Part shown: positions 41,606 to 49,506 of the stretch, piece after piece
Numbering within the stretch: position 1 is the stretch's first letter
Layout: every line of letters begins with the position of its first letter
Notes under the pieces: generated by a model
What the model was told of the DNA's origin: nothing
The model's database searches: none
The model's input: the letters and a program-made list of their open reading frames with translations, nothing else
From: Flavobacterium bizetiae
GTDB taxonomy: Bacteria > Bacteroidota > Bacteroidia > Flavobacteriales > Flavobacteriaceae
NCBI RefSeq assembly: GCF_902804475.1
Contig: NZ_CADCSU010000132.1
Span: 1 to 49,506 of the forward strand
Length of the DNA stretch: 49,506 nt
Reading direction: 5' to 3'
Position numbers and translations under genes: made by a program

Positions 41606-42313
41606 TTATTCTAAAATTTTGTTTTTGACCTCTTTGCTGTAATTTCTGCCTATCGGAATGGTGTAAGATTGTATCTGAATACGGTTTCCTTCGATAGATT
41701 TTACCTTATTTAGCGCAATTACGTAAGATTTATGGATGCGCAGGAAGCGATCAGCAGGCAATTCTTCTGACAAAGATGTAAGTGATTTATGGGTAATATA
41801 AGTCTTATCAGGGGTAACAACTTTGATGTATTCCTTCATTCCTTCTACAAACAAAATTTCTTCAATATTAATCTTCATCATTTTTTTATCGACTTTGATA
41901 AAAATATGCGAATCGCCTTTTGTGGTTTCGACTTTAATATTGTTTTTTAGATTGTATTCGGTGGTGATTTTATTAATGCATTTTATAAAACGTGGTAACG
42001 GAATGGGTTTTACTAAATAATCTAAAACATCAAGATCATAGCTTTCTGCGGCAAACTCCCTAAAAGCTGTGGTGATGATAACTTTGGTTTTGTTTTCGAT
42101 TAAGCTAATGAGCTCAAATCCTGTCATCATTGGCATGTTGATGTCAAGAAACACGGCATCGACAGTAGTACTGTTTATAAAATCGAGCGCTTCTAAAGAA
42201 TTATTGAATGTGCCAATGACTTCAAAATCTGTAAAATTTGTAAAATAATTTTGCAGGACTTTGATCGCTAATGGCTCATCGTCAATCAACACGCATTTAA
42301 TCTTCATTTTCAA
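41606..42313 (-). CDS. LytTR-family response regulator
   Basis: A 235-residue response regulator. The receiver domain has VLIDDEP at residues 8-14, phospho-acceptor Asp57 in AVFLDINMPMMTGFE, and Lys in YLVKPI (about 105). The C-terminal LytTR DNA-binding domain (about 130-235) shows FIKVDKKMMKINIEEILFVE, EYIKVVT and LRIHKSYVIALNKVKSIEG, which are the usual LytTR stretches. LytTR proteins bind paired direct repeats about 21 bp apart. It overlaps the sensor gene by 17 nt and is divergent (across the sensor) from susC. It probably controls the glycan locus and perhaps itself. Confidence 0.93.
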   Translation of the reverse strand: MKMKIKCVLIDDEPLAIKVLQNYFTNFTDFEVIGTFNNSLEALDFINSTTVDAVFLDINMPMMTGFELISLIENKTKVIITTAFREFAAESYDLDVLDYLVKPIPLPRFIKCINKITTEYNLKNNIKVETTKGDSHIFIKVDKKMMKINIEEILFVEGMKEYIKVVTPDKTYITHKSLTSLSEELPADRFLRIHKSYVIALNKVKSIEGNRIQIQSYTIPIGRNYSKEVKNKILE

Positions 42314-43349
42314 TAGGTATTTGCAAACGAATTATATAGTAATTTAATTTCGTTGTATGTTTTAAAGTGAAATTGTTTTTGTAAATTAATTTTAATCTTT
42401 TTTTTGTGTTCACTAAACCAATTCCGCCTTTAGCATTTAGATTTTGTGAATTTACAAAATTATTTAAGATTTCAAAGTCTAACATTTTATTGTCGATAAC
42501 TTTACAATTGATCTTAATTTTTAAGTTATTATTGTTGATTCCCCCGTGTTTAAAGGCGTTTTCGACCAATGAAATGAATATTAGCGGAGGCACAATAATA
42601 TCTTCGATATTCGATTCGAGATTAACCGTAACTTCTACATTCTCAAAGCGTAACTTCTCGATTTCGATATAATTTTGAATGTAATCAATTTCTTTAATTA
42701 ATGGAACAAATTTGGTGCCTTTTACATCATATAAAACATATTCCATCAAATTTGATAGTTTTATAATAACATCCGGAACCTTATCTGAAGATTCTAATGA
42801 CAAAGCATATAAATTATTTAAGGTATTGAAAAAGAAATGCGGCTGAATTTGATTTTCAAGGTACTTTAATTTGATTTTAAACTGGTTTTCTCTTAATGAC
42901 CTGTTTCTTTCACGTTCTCTCAACCAGGTTAAGGTCAGGTAAACCGATGAAGCCATCGCTAGAACGTACAATTCGCCAATACAAACTGCCAGGATATGAT
43001 TAATATCAAAAGGATGATATTCTCTATTGGCTTCAGGCCAGATGTTTTCGGATATAATATAATAGGTTAAAACCGTTTTTAACAGATAGATTCCAAAAAG
43101 ACTTGTTATTAATGCGAGGGTATAGGTAATGTATTTTTGTTTCAATACATATTTTGGTACTAAAACAAAAAGATTAAAATACACTAAAGGGATGTGTAAA
43201 GAGAATTCGATTAGGTTAGATTTAAACGAATAAGGATAGTCATTAAAGTAAGCTCCCCATCGTAAAAAATTAAGAGTGAAATAGCTACCCCAGAACCATA
43301 CGTGATTCTTGAGCTTAATATCAAATTTTAATTTTTGAATTTCGGTCAA
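42297..43349 (-). CDS. LytS-like sensor histidine kinase (His_kinase family)
   Basis: A 350-residue membrane kinase. The N-terminal about 140 residues hold roughly four transmembrane segments (for example LIEFSLHIPLVYFNLFVLV and LYVLAMASSVYLTLTWL) without a large periplasmic domain. The catalytic part has LENQIQPHFFFNTLNNLYAL with His171, then an HATPase with NAFKHGGI and GIGLVNTKKRL. This is the LytS/AgrC-type pairing for the LytTR regulator, with which it overlaps by 17 nt, so the pair is translated together. Absence of an extracytoplasmic domain suggests sensing within or near the membrane. Confidence 0.9.
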   Translation of the reverse strand: MTEIQKLKFDIKLKNHVWFWGSYFTLNFLRWGAYFNDYPYSFKSNLIEFSLHIPLVYFNLFVLVPKYVLKQKYITYTLALITSLFGIYLLKTVLTYYIISENIWPEANREYHPFDINHILAVCIGELYVLAMASSVYLTLTWLRERERNRSLRENQFKIKLKYLENQIQPHFFFNTLNNLYALSLESSDKVPDVIIKLSNLMEYVLYDVKGTKFVPLIKEIDYIQNYIEIEKLRFENVEVTVNLESNIEDIIVPPLIFISLVENAFKHGGINNNNLKIKINCKVIDNKMLDFEILNNFVNSQNLNAKGGIGLVNTKKRLKLIYKNNFTLKHTTKLNYYIIRLQIPIENED

Positions 43350-43474
43350 CTTTAATTTGGGGATTTAGATTTGGTTGTTTGGTATCCTGGAAATATTGTG
43401 CAACTTTAAACAATTACTGGGTAAAACGCAATTCTTTTGAATAAAATTTTATAAAAAAAGACATATTTTATATT

Positions 43475-43556
43475 ATTTGTGTGGTATATCGTTTTCGTAA
43501 AACATATTGTTGATTGTTTTGTGTCGTTCGTTTAAGGTTTTGTGCCGTATGTTTAA
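43475..43556. promoter_or_regulatory. Phased direct repeats upstream of susC (candidate LytTR operator)
   Basis: Two 19-bp direct repeats at 43517-43535 (ttttgtgtcgttcgtttaa) and 43538-43556 (ttttgtgccgtatgtttaa) match at 16 of 19 positions with a 21-bp period. A shorter match, atttgtgtggt, begins at 43475, exactly two periods upstream. The period equals that known for LytTR half-sites. The second repeat contains TATGTTTA (43549-43556), which could be the susC -7 box. Confidence 0.6.
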
Positions 43557-43619
43557 AATGTTTTATTTATGTTAATTTTAACAATAAATTTACCGCTTAA
43601 CCAACAAAACCATGTTAAA

Positions 43620-46600
43620 ATGAAAAAAATTATGTTAATCTTTATGATTGTATTTACGGCGCAGCTCTCGCTTGCTCAGGTAAAAACAGTCAAAGGCTTA
43701 GTTAGCGATCAAAACGGATTGCCGCTGCCTGGAGTAAGTATTATTATTCAGGGTACGAAAACCGCAACCCAGTCTGATTATGATGGAAAATTTACGATAC
43801 AAGCATCTGCAGGAGATGTGCTTGTTTTTTCGTTTATCGGAATCAAAACTGAGAAAGTTACTGTAACACAATCAGCTACAGTAAATGTTGTGCTCACAGA
43901 AGATGCACAAAACTTAAACGAAGTTGTTGTTACCGCATTAGGTATCAAGAGACAGAAAAAAGAATTGGGTTATGCAGTTCAGGACATTAAAGGTGATCAG
44001 CTTAATAAGGTGATTACAACCAATGTCGCTTCGGCACTTTCAGGTAAGATTGCCGGTGTTGATATTTCTATGCCTGCCACAGGAGTTGGAGGAAGCTCCA
44101 GAGTTATTATTAGAGGAATTTCAAGTATAGGTGAGAGTAACCAGCCACTTTATATTGTTGATGGAGTTCCTATTGATAACTCAGGTTTGAATAATGACAC
44201 TGCCGGAGCCAGCAAATGGTTTGACGGAAGAGATAACGGAGACGGAATTTCAAGTCTTAACCCAAATGATATTGAAAGTCTTACTGTATTAAAAGGTGCA
44301 GCTGCGTCAGCTTTATATGGTTCAAGAGCGTTAAACGGGGTAATTTTAATTACAACTAAAAAAGGAAGTAAAGGGAAATTACAAGTAGAATTAACGAGTG
44401 GTGTTAGTTTTGACCGTGTAAATGCAAAATATGATGATTTTCAAACTGAATATGGTACGGGAGGTCATGGAGTTTTGCCAGATCCGACAAAAGCACCTAG
44501 CGAAGTTTACGGATATACGACCAGTGCCTGGGGACCTAAATTTTCAAATAGTGTAGGAACACAAGTAAAAATATTTGACGGTTCTATGCGACCTTATGCA
44601 AGGGTGGAAAATAATATTCAGGATTTTTTCAAGACCGGTGTTACAACAACAAACGGAATTGCACTTTCTGGAGGAAGTGAAAATGCATTTCTTCGTTTTG
44701 GATTTAATAACCTTAAAAATGATGATGTTGTTCCTAATTCTGGTTTAGAAAGAAACAATGCCAGTTTAAATGGTACATTAAAATCAGATAAATTTACTTT
44801 AGATGCTAATGTAAATTATATGGTAGAGACTACAAATAACAGACCAGGATTGGGTGATTCACCAAACAATGTGGGGTATTCTTTAAGTGGTCTGGCGCCA
44901 AATATTGATCAGGCGTGGTTGAAAAATTATGGAAATCCGGAGACAGGAGAAGTTTATAAATGGAATAATAATATTTATCAATTGAATCCTTATTTAACTG
45001 TAGATGCAAACCACAATACTTCTAAGAAAAATCGTTTTACCGGGAATGTTGCCGGAACGTATCAACTAGAAAAATGGGTTGCGCTGACTTTTAGAACTGG
45101 TTTAGATACTTACATTTTTGATTCTAAAGATTTTATGGTGCCTGGAAGTACATGGCCTGGAAGAGATACTGGTTATCTTAGAGTAGGTGATATCACCGTT
45201 TCTGAAATGAATACGGATATCATTGCTACTTTTAGCGGAATTAAATTAGCTAATGATTTGACTTTTTCAGGAATTTTAGGAGCAACCAGAAGAGATTTTA
45301 GAAGATCTGAAAATTCTAGTGAGGGAACCAATATTATTCAGCCGGGAACAGAGTTTATTAGTAATTTTTCAACGCAGACAATAAATGCACCAATAGAAAC
45401 AAGAACAAGAACAAATTCTGTTTACGGTTCTGCAAAACTGGATTATAAAGGGTATCTGTATGCTGAGTTTACAGGAAGAAATGACTGGTTTAGCGTTATT
45501 AATAAAGATGCTTTCTATCCGGGAGCTTCATTAGGTTTTGTATTCTCGGATGCATTTAACATTCAGGGAGATACTTTTTCTTATGGAAAATTAAGAGCTT
45601 CATGGGCAAAAGTTTCTAATGCTCCGGGCGCTTATAAAAATGCATTAAACTATACTACTTATTCTTCTTACGACGGACAAAGTGTGGTAAATGTTAAGAA
45701 TACATCGGCACCAAATGCAAACCTGACTTTTCAAACGAAAAAAGGAATCGAGTTTGGTTTAGAAACAGCTTTCTTTAAAAACAGATTAAAAGCTGATATA
45801 ACGGTGTATCGTGAAGATACATCTGATCAAACACTTGATTTAGCTTCTTCATCAACATCAGGATATGAATATCTTTCTGTAAATGCCGGTGAATTGCGTA
45901 ACGAAGGTATTGAGATCTTTTTATCTGGTTCACCAATAAAAACTAAGGACTTTGAATGGGGAATTGACTTAAACTATTCTAGAAATAAAAACTCAATTCT
46001 TTCTTTACATCCTGAAATTAATACGTACACAATTTCTGAAGCTCGTTGGGCTAACGCAGCAATTGTTGCTCAGGTTGGCGGAAAATACGGTACTATCATT
46101 GGAAGAGATTTTGAAAGAACACCTTCAGGAGAAATGATTGTAAATGCACAAGGTATGCCTGTATATACAGATAATAAAGTAGTTTTAGGAAAAGGAGTTC
46201 CGGATTGGTCAGCGGGTTTAACCAATAGATTTACTTATAAAGGAATCACGCTTCAGTTTTTATTAGATATGAAATTTGGTATGGATGTATATTCTATGAC
46301 AAATTCAGTTGCTGCAATGAGAGGATTATTAGATATTACTACAGAAGGAAGAGATGCGTATATCGCTGCAAGAACTCAAGCTGCTGCAAACGATCCTAAT
46401 TTCGACATCAATAATTGGGTTCCTACAGGCGGTTATGTAGCAAATGGAGTGGTAAATACAGGAACAGCTCAGAATCCTGTTTATGTAAAAAACACTAAAC
46501 CTGTAGATCCTCAGGAATACTGGAGAAATGTTACAGATGCTACTCCGGCACCATTTATTTATGATGCTTCATATGTAAAATTAAGAGAGGTAAGTTTAGG

Positions 46601-46808
46601 GTACAATATACCTAAAAGCGTTTTTGGCGGAGCAAAAATAAATTCAATTTATGTTTCTGTATTCGGAAGAAATCTATTGACATTCAATAAAGATTTACCA
46701 AACGTTGATCCGGAGTCTATGTATACTTCCGGAAACGGACAAGGTTTTGAATATGGTTCATTACCATCAAGACAATCGTATGGTTTTAATATTAAAATTA
46801 CATTCTAA
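43620..46808 (+). CDS. SusC/RagA-family TonB-linked outer-membrane protein
   Basis: A 1,062-residue outer-membrane transporter for glycans or glycopeptides, energised by TonB. The signal peptide is residues 1-20 (ending LSLAQ). A carboxypeptidase-regulatory-like domain (about 22-105) has VKGLVSDQNGLPLPGVSII and DYDGKFTI. The plug has ALSGKIAGVDISMPATG and GSSRVIIRGISSIGESN, then LYIVDGVPIDN and SALYGSRALNGVILITTK; a large barrel ends in YGFNIKITF. The frame opens at 43569, but the ATG at 43620 starts the signal peptide. susD follows at 11 nt. Phased direct repeats lie upstream and the LytTR pair is divergent, so it is probably the regulated target. Confidence 0.95.
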   Translation: MKKIMLIFMIVFTAQLSLAQVKTVKGLVSDQNGLPLPGVSIIIQGTKTATQSDYDGKFTIQASAGDVLVFSFIGIKTEKVTVTQSATVNVVLTEDAQNLNEVVVTALGIKRQKKELGYAVQDIKGDQLNKVITTNVASALSGKIAGVDISMPATGVGGSSRVIIRGISSIGESNQPLYIVDGVPIDNSGLNNDTAGASKWFDGRDNGDGISSLNPNDIESLTVLKGAAASALYGSRALNGVILITTKKGSKGKLQVELTSGVSFDRVNAKYDDFQTEYGTGGHGVLPDPTKAPSEVYGYTTSAWGPKFSNSVGTQVKIFDGSMRPYARVENNIQDFFKTGVTTTNGIALSGGSENAFLRFGFNNLKNDDVVPNSGLERNNASLNGTLKSDKFTLDANVNYMVETTNNRPGLGDSPNNVGYSLSGLAPNIDQAWLKNYGNPETGEVYKWNNNIYQLNPYLTVDANHNTSKKNRFTGNVAGTYQLEKWVALTFRTGLDTYIFDSKDFMVPGSTWPGRDTGYLRVGDITVSEMNTDIIATFSGIKLANDLTFSGILGATRRDFRRSENSSEGTNIIQPGTEFISNFSTQTINAPIETRTRTNSVYGSAKLDYKGYLYAEFTGRNDWFSVINKDAFYPGASLGFVFSDAFNIQGDTFSYGKLRASWAKVSNAPGAYKNALNYTTYSSYDGQSVVNVKNTSAPNANLTFQTKKGIEFGLETAFFKNRLKADITVYREDTSDQTLDLASSSTSGYEYLSVNAGELRNEGIEIFLSGSPIKTKDFEWGIDLNYSRNKNSILSLHPEINTYTISEARWANAAIVAQVGGKYGTIIGRDFERTPSGEMIVNAQGMPVYTDNKVVLGKGVPDWSAGLTNRFTYKGITLQFLLDMKFGMDVYSMTNSVAAMRGLLDITTEGRDAYIAARTQAAANDPNFDINNWVPTGGYVANGVVNTGTAQNPVYVKNTKPVDPQEYWRNVTDATPAPFIYDASYVKLREVSLGYNIPKSVFGGAKINSIYVSVFGRNLLTFNKDLPNVDPESMYTSGNGQGFEYGSLPSRQSYGFNIKITF

Positions 46809-46819
46809 AAAAGTAGATT

Positions 46820-48340
46820 ATGAAAATCAAATATATAATAGCCATGCTTGCAGTTTTTACGGTAGTTGGCTGTACAGAAAATTTTGACGAACTGGAAAAA
46901 GATCCTGTGGCGTTATCAGCCAATCCGGGAGGTCAGCTTTCATTTACCCAATTGTGTATGTCTGGAGACGGATACTATCAGCATAGAACCAATTTAATTT
47001 ATGCCGGAGGTTTTGTGCAGCATTATTCTGGTTCGTGGGCAGTAACAAACTACGGTGGTAAATTTAATAATTCAGAGGAATATGCGGTAGCTTTATGGAG
47101 AAACGTATATGCTCACGAAATGAAAAGTGTTGTTGATATTCTGGATGTAACCGGAAAAGATCCTTCGGCTGTAAATATGAATGCAGTTGCTAAAATTATG
47201 AAAGTAATGGTGGCACAGCGATTAACAGATATTTATGGTGATGTACCTTATTCAGAAGCTGGTCTGGCTTTTTCTAAAGGAATTGTAACACCTAAATATG
47301 ATAAGCAACAAGATATTTATGCTTCATTTTTTAGAGAATTAGAAGAAGCTTATAACCAATTAAATGTTGGAAAAGATCTGATCAAAGGAGATTTGTTTTA
47401 TAAGGGAGATGTTTCAAAATGGAAAAAATTAGCCAACACTATACGTTTGCGTGCGGCGATGAGAATTTCTGAAGTAAGCCCGGCTGAAGCAGAAAAACAA
47501 GCAAAAGCGGCGTTGCAAAATGGCGTTTTCGAAAGCAATGCTGATAACTGTATTATGCAACACTTAGATTTTCCGTTTAGTGATGATCCAGCCAGACTGG
47601 ACTATAGAGGAAACGGATTGTCTTATGGTTTTATAGGAAATGAGCAGGGAGATCATTTTAGTTCATTACTAATAGATTATCTAAAAAATAACGGAGATCC
47701 AAGATTGACTATGATCGCTACTCCTAAAACCAGTAGTAGTATAGTTCCTGGAGCGCCACTACAGCCGGGAGAAACATTGTACGAAGGTGTTAAACCGGGA
47801 GTGTTTAGATGGGAACTTTCCGGAGGATCAAATTCAGCTTCGGGTATACAGCCTTATTTAAAATTAAGAACAACTCCGTTCCTGCACGTAAGTTATTCAG
47901 AAAGCCAATTGTTACTAGCTGAAGCTGCTTTTAGAGGATGGGTTTCAGGTTCTGCTGCAGAATATTACAAAAAAGGTGTTGAGGCAGGAATTAAACAATT
48001 GTCTATTTATGGTGCGGCTCCTGCAAGTCAGGCAAGCATCGACGCTTATGTAAATGCGAAACCTTTATTGCCTGGTACAGAAAAAGAACAAATTGGAACA
48101 CAAATTTGGATTACTTACCTGTTTAATAGTATAGAAGGATACTCGAACTGGAGAAGAACAGGATATCCTCACTTAATACCAATAACAAATTCAGATTCAG
48201 GAACGGGGGGTATTGTGCCAACACGTTTGTACTATCCAAGTGATGAGCTACAAAAAAATGAAAAAAATTATCAGGAAGCTTTAGCTAGATTAGGAGGAAA
48301 GAATGACTGGTTTGGTAAAGTTTGGTGGGATGTAAACTAA
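46820..48340 (+). CDS. SusD/RagB-family glycan-binding lipoprotein (SusD-like_2)
   Basis: A 506-residue surface lipoprotein (VFTVVGC, lipidated Cys18) that caps the SusC barrel and binds the incoming oligosaccharide. The TPR-rich fold shows MVAQRLTDIYGDVPYSEAG, YNQLNVGKDLIKGDLFYKGD, KWKKLANTIRLRAAMRIS and the C-terminal NWRRTGYPHLIP, which are the signs of the SusD-like_2 subfamily. It starts 11 nt after susC and is followed at 89 nt by the GH18 gene. The glycan is not read from the sequence; the GH18 neighbour suggests a GlcNAc-containing one such as chitin oligomers or N-glycans. Confidence 0.94.
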   Translation: MKIKYIIAMLAVFTVVGCTENFDELEKDPVALSANPGGQLSFTQLCMSGDGYYQHRTNLIYAGGFVQHYSGSWAVTNYGGKFNNSEEYAVALWRNVYAHEMKSVVDILDVTGKDPSAVNMNAVAKIMKVMVAQRLTDIYGDVPYSEAGLAFSKGIVTPKYDKQQDIYASFFRELEEAYNQLNVGKDLIKGDLFYKGDVSKWKKLANTIRLRAAMRISEVSPAEAEKQAKAALQNGVFESNADNCIMQHLDFPFSDDPARLDYRGNGLSYGFIGNEQGDHFSSLLIDYLKNNGDPRLTMIATPKTSSSIVPGAPLQPGETLYEGVKPGVFRWELSGGSNSASGIQPYLKLRTTPFLHVSYSESQLLLAEAAFRGWVSGSAAEYYKKGVEAGIKQLSIYGAAPASQASIDAYVNAKPLLPGTEKEQIGTQIWITYLFNSIEGYSNWRRTGYPHLIPITNSDSGTGGIVPTRLYYPSDELQKNEKNYQEALARLGGKNDWFGKVWWDVN

Positions 48341-48429
48341 AAAAAAATCTCAAAATATAAAGTTATGCCTAATAAGGTGTTATTTTCATTCTAATTAAAA
48401 TTAAAAACAACAAGTTTAAATTAAAAATT

Positions 48430-49455
48430 ATGATAAAAAATAAAGCCTTATTAGGCATCCTTTTTTTTATAAGTTCTCTATTTTCAGCATACAGCTGTTC
48501 AACAGAAAAACAATCTGATTCTGAAAACTCAAAAACTAAAACAGCCAGAGTTGTAGGTTATTTGTCTTCGGATAATTTCAGTAAAATGAATTCTATTCAG
48601 TTTTGCCAATTAACGCATCTCAATATCGCGTTTGCAAACCCGGATAAGAATGGAAATTTATTATTTAATGGCGATCTCGATGCACTTATTAAATATGCAA
48701 AGGCGGTTAATCCTAAAATTATAATTAGTATTTCACTTGCCGGTGGAGTAATATCAGAAGAACAGGCTTCTAATTGGTCCTTTTTGATAGATAAGCCAGA
48801 AAACAGACCTGCTTTTATACAGAACATCGTCAATTTTGTCGAATTGCATCAATTGGATGGAGTAGATGTAGATCTGGAATGGAATGCTGTGACTACAGGA
48901 TATAGTGGCTTTGTTATCGAATTAAAAAAGAGTCTTGCAGATCGTAAAAAATTAATAACGGCAGCTTTGCCTAATAATTCCCGTTTCGAAAATATAACTC
49001 AGGCTGCATTAGATGCATTCGATTTTATCAATATCATGGCTTATGACAGTACCGGTCCGTGGTCTCCCAATAAACCAGGACAGCATAGTTCTTTTGAGTT
49101 TGCCAAAGAAGGAATTGATTTTTGGCATAAACTTCAAAATGTACCAAGTGATAAATTAACGCTCGGTGTGCCTTTTTACGGTTATAATTTTACCAATCCT
49201 GATGTTACCAGTGCCACTTATAATGAAATTATAATAGCAGGAACTCAATTTGCAGATCAGGATGAATTGGGAAAAATCTATTACAACGGAAAATCGACAA
49301 TTTCTAAAAAGGTAGAATTTGCTTCTCAAAATACAGGTGGTATCATGATTTGGGAAATAGCTCAGGATTCTTTTGGCGAATATTCTTTATTAGATCTAAT
49401 TCATAAAAAATATGCAAGCTTAAAAATAAAAACTACAGGAATGTGCGGCAACTAA
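48430..49455 (+). CDS. Glycoside hydrolase family 18 lipoprotein
   Basis: A 341-residue GH18 enzyme with a lipoprotein signal (SAYSC, lipidated Cys23), so it is probably on the cell surface or in the periplasm. The TIM-barrel starts with RVVGYLSS, has ISISLAGG, and the catalytic DxxDxDxE motif as DGVDVDLE with acid Glu150; INIMAYDSTGPW and the Trp in IMIWEIAQDS complete the site. It is compact, without the chitinase insertion domain or carbohydrate-binding modules. It may be a chitinase or an endo-beta-N-acetylglucosaminidase acting on N-glycans; its place after susC/susD fits an exposed endo-enzyme feeding the transporter. Confidence 0.9.
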   Translation: MIKNKALLGILFFISSLFSAYSCSTEKQSDSENSKTKTARVVGYLSSDNFSKMNSIQFCQLTHLNIAFANPDKNGNLLFNGDLDALIKYAKAVNPKIIISISLAGGVISEEQASNWSFLIDKPENRPAFIQNIVNFVELHQLDGVDVDLEWNAVTTGYSGFVIELKKSLADRKKLITAALPNNSRFENITQAALDAFDFINIMAYDSTGPWSPNKPGQHSSFEFAKEGIDFWHKLQNVPSDKLTLGVPFYGYNFTNPDVTSATYNEIIIAGTQFADQDELGKIYYNGKSTISKKVEFASQNTGGIMIWEIAQDSFGEYSLLDLIHKKYASLKIKTTGMCGN

Positions 49456-49477
49456 ATTTTAAAAAATAATAATACAA

Positions 49478-49506
49478 ATGTTGTTTAAAATTAATAAGAC
49501 TTTAAC
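49478..49506 (+). CDS. Start of a further gene, cut by the window edge
   Basis: An ATG at 49478, 22 nt after the GH18 stop, opens MLFKINKTL before the window ends. The short spacing and the basic then hydrophobic start suggest another exported protein of the same locus, but nine codons are too few to identify it. Confidence 0.4.

Overview
The window is chromosomal DNA from a Bacteroidota bacterium, almost certainly Flavobacterium. It is AT-rich and lacks obvious Shine-Dalgarno sequences. Promoter-like sites have the Bacteroidota form (TTG, about 19 nt, TAnnTTTG), seen perfectly before the SRP RNA gene. It also carries a SusC/SusD pair, BshA of bacillithiol synthesis, a Bacteroidota-type TamB and LptD, and GAF and LytTR two-component proteins. 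About 37 protein genes and one SRP RNA were recognised; there are no tRNA or rRNA genes, no CRISPR array, and no transposase or phage genes. Species is not assignable from this alone.

Layout. 0.2-3.4 kb, minus strand: an RNA-modification group (tsaD, rsmE, a SpoU methyltransferase) plus an exported DUF4159 protein. It is split by a repeat/RNA-like element. 3.5-8 kb: a TamB-like envelope protein whose translation start is unusual. 8.3-12.7 kb: central carbon genes (pfkA, gapA, a GlcNAc-kinase-like ATPase, mgsA and a second mgsA-like paralogue with an altered phosphate site), then ridA. 12.9-20.7 kb: divergent lptD and a cell-envelope/redox operon (amidase, MCE/MlaD protein, two Fe-S proteins of the heterodisulfide-reductase type, a small uncharacterised protein).

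21-27 kb: bshA, a PrcB-like lipoprotein, a small outer-membrane protein, an LpxH-like phosphoesterase, aroC and a dicarboxylate symporter. 27.2-36 kb: a hybrid histidine kinase, a DEAD-box helicase, two histidine-degradation genes (hutG, hutI) separated by a coiled-coil protein, glutaminyl cyclase, and the SRP RNA. 36-41.4 kb: an SDR, a GAF kinase, transaldolase preceded by an RNA-like leader, a small exported protein, and a FucP/NagP-type sugar transporter. 41.6-49.5 kb: a LytS/LytT-type pair divergent from a small glycan-utilisation locus (SusC, SusD, GH18 enzyme, and the first codons of another gene). Direct repeats with LytTR-like spacing lie in front of susC.

No striking new defence or mobile system is present. 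The observations most worth following are the second MgsA with lost phosphate ligands, the phased direct repeats in front of susC, a family of three dispersed RNA-like elements (one sitting as a possible leader of transaldolase), the nested palindromic intergenic repeats, and the non-ATG start of tamB. Almost all genes are ordinary core Flavobacterium genes, and functions are assigned from family motifs only.
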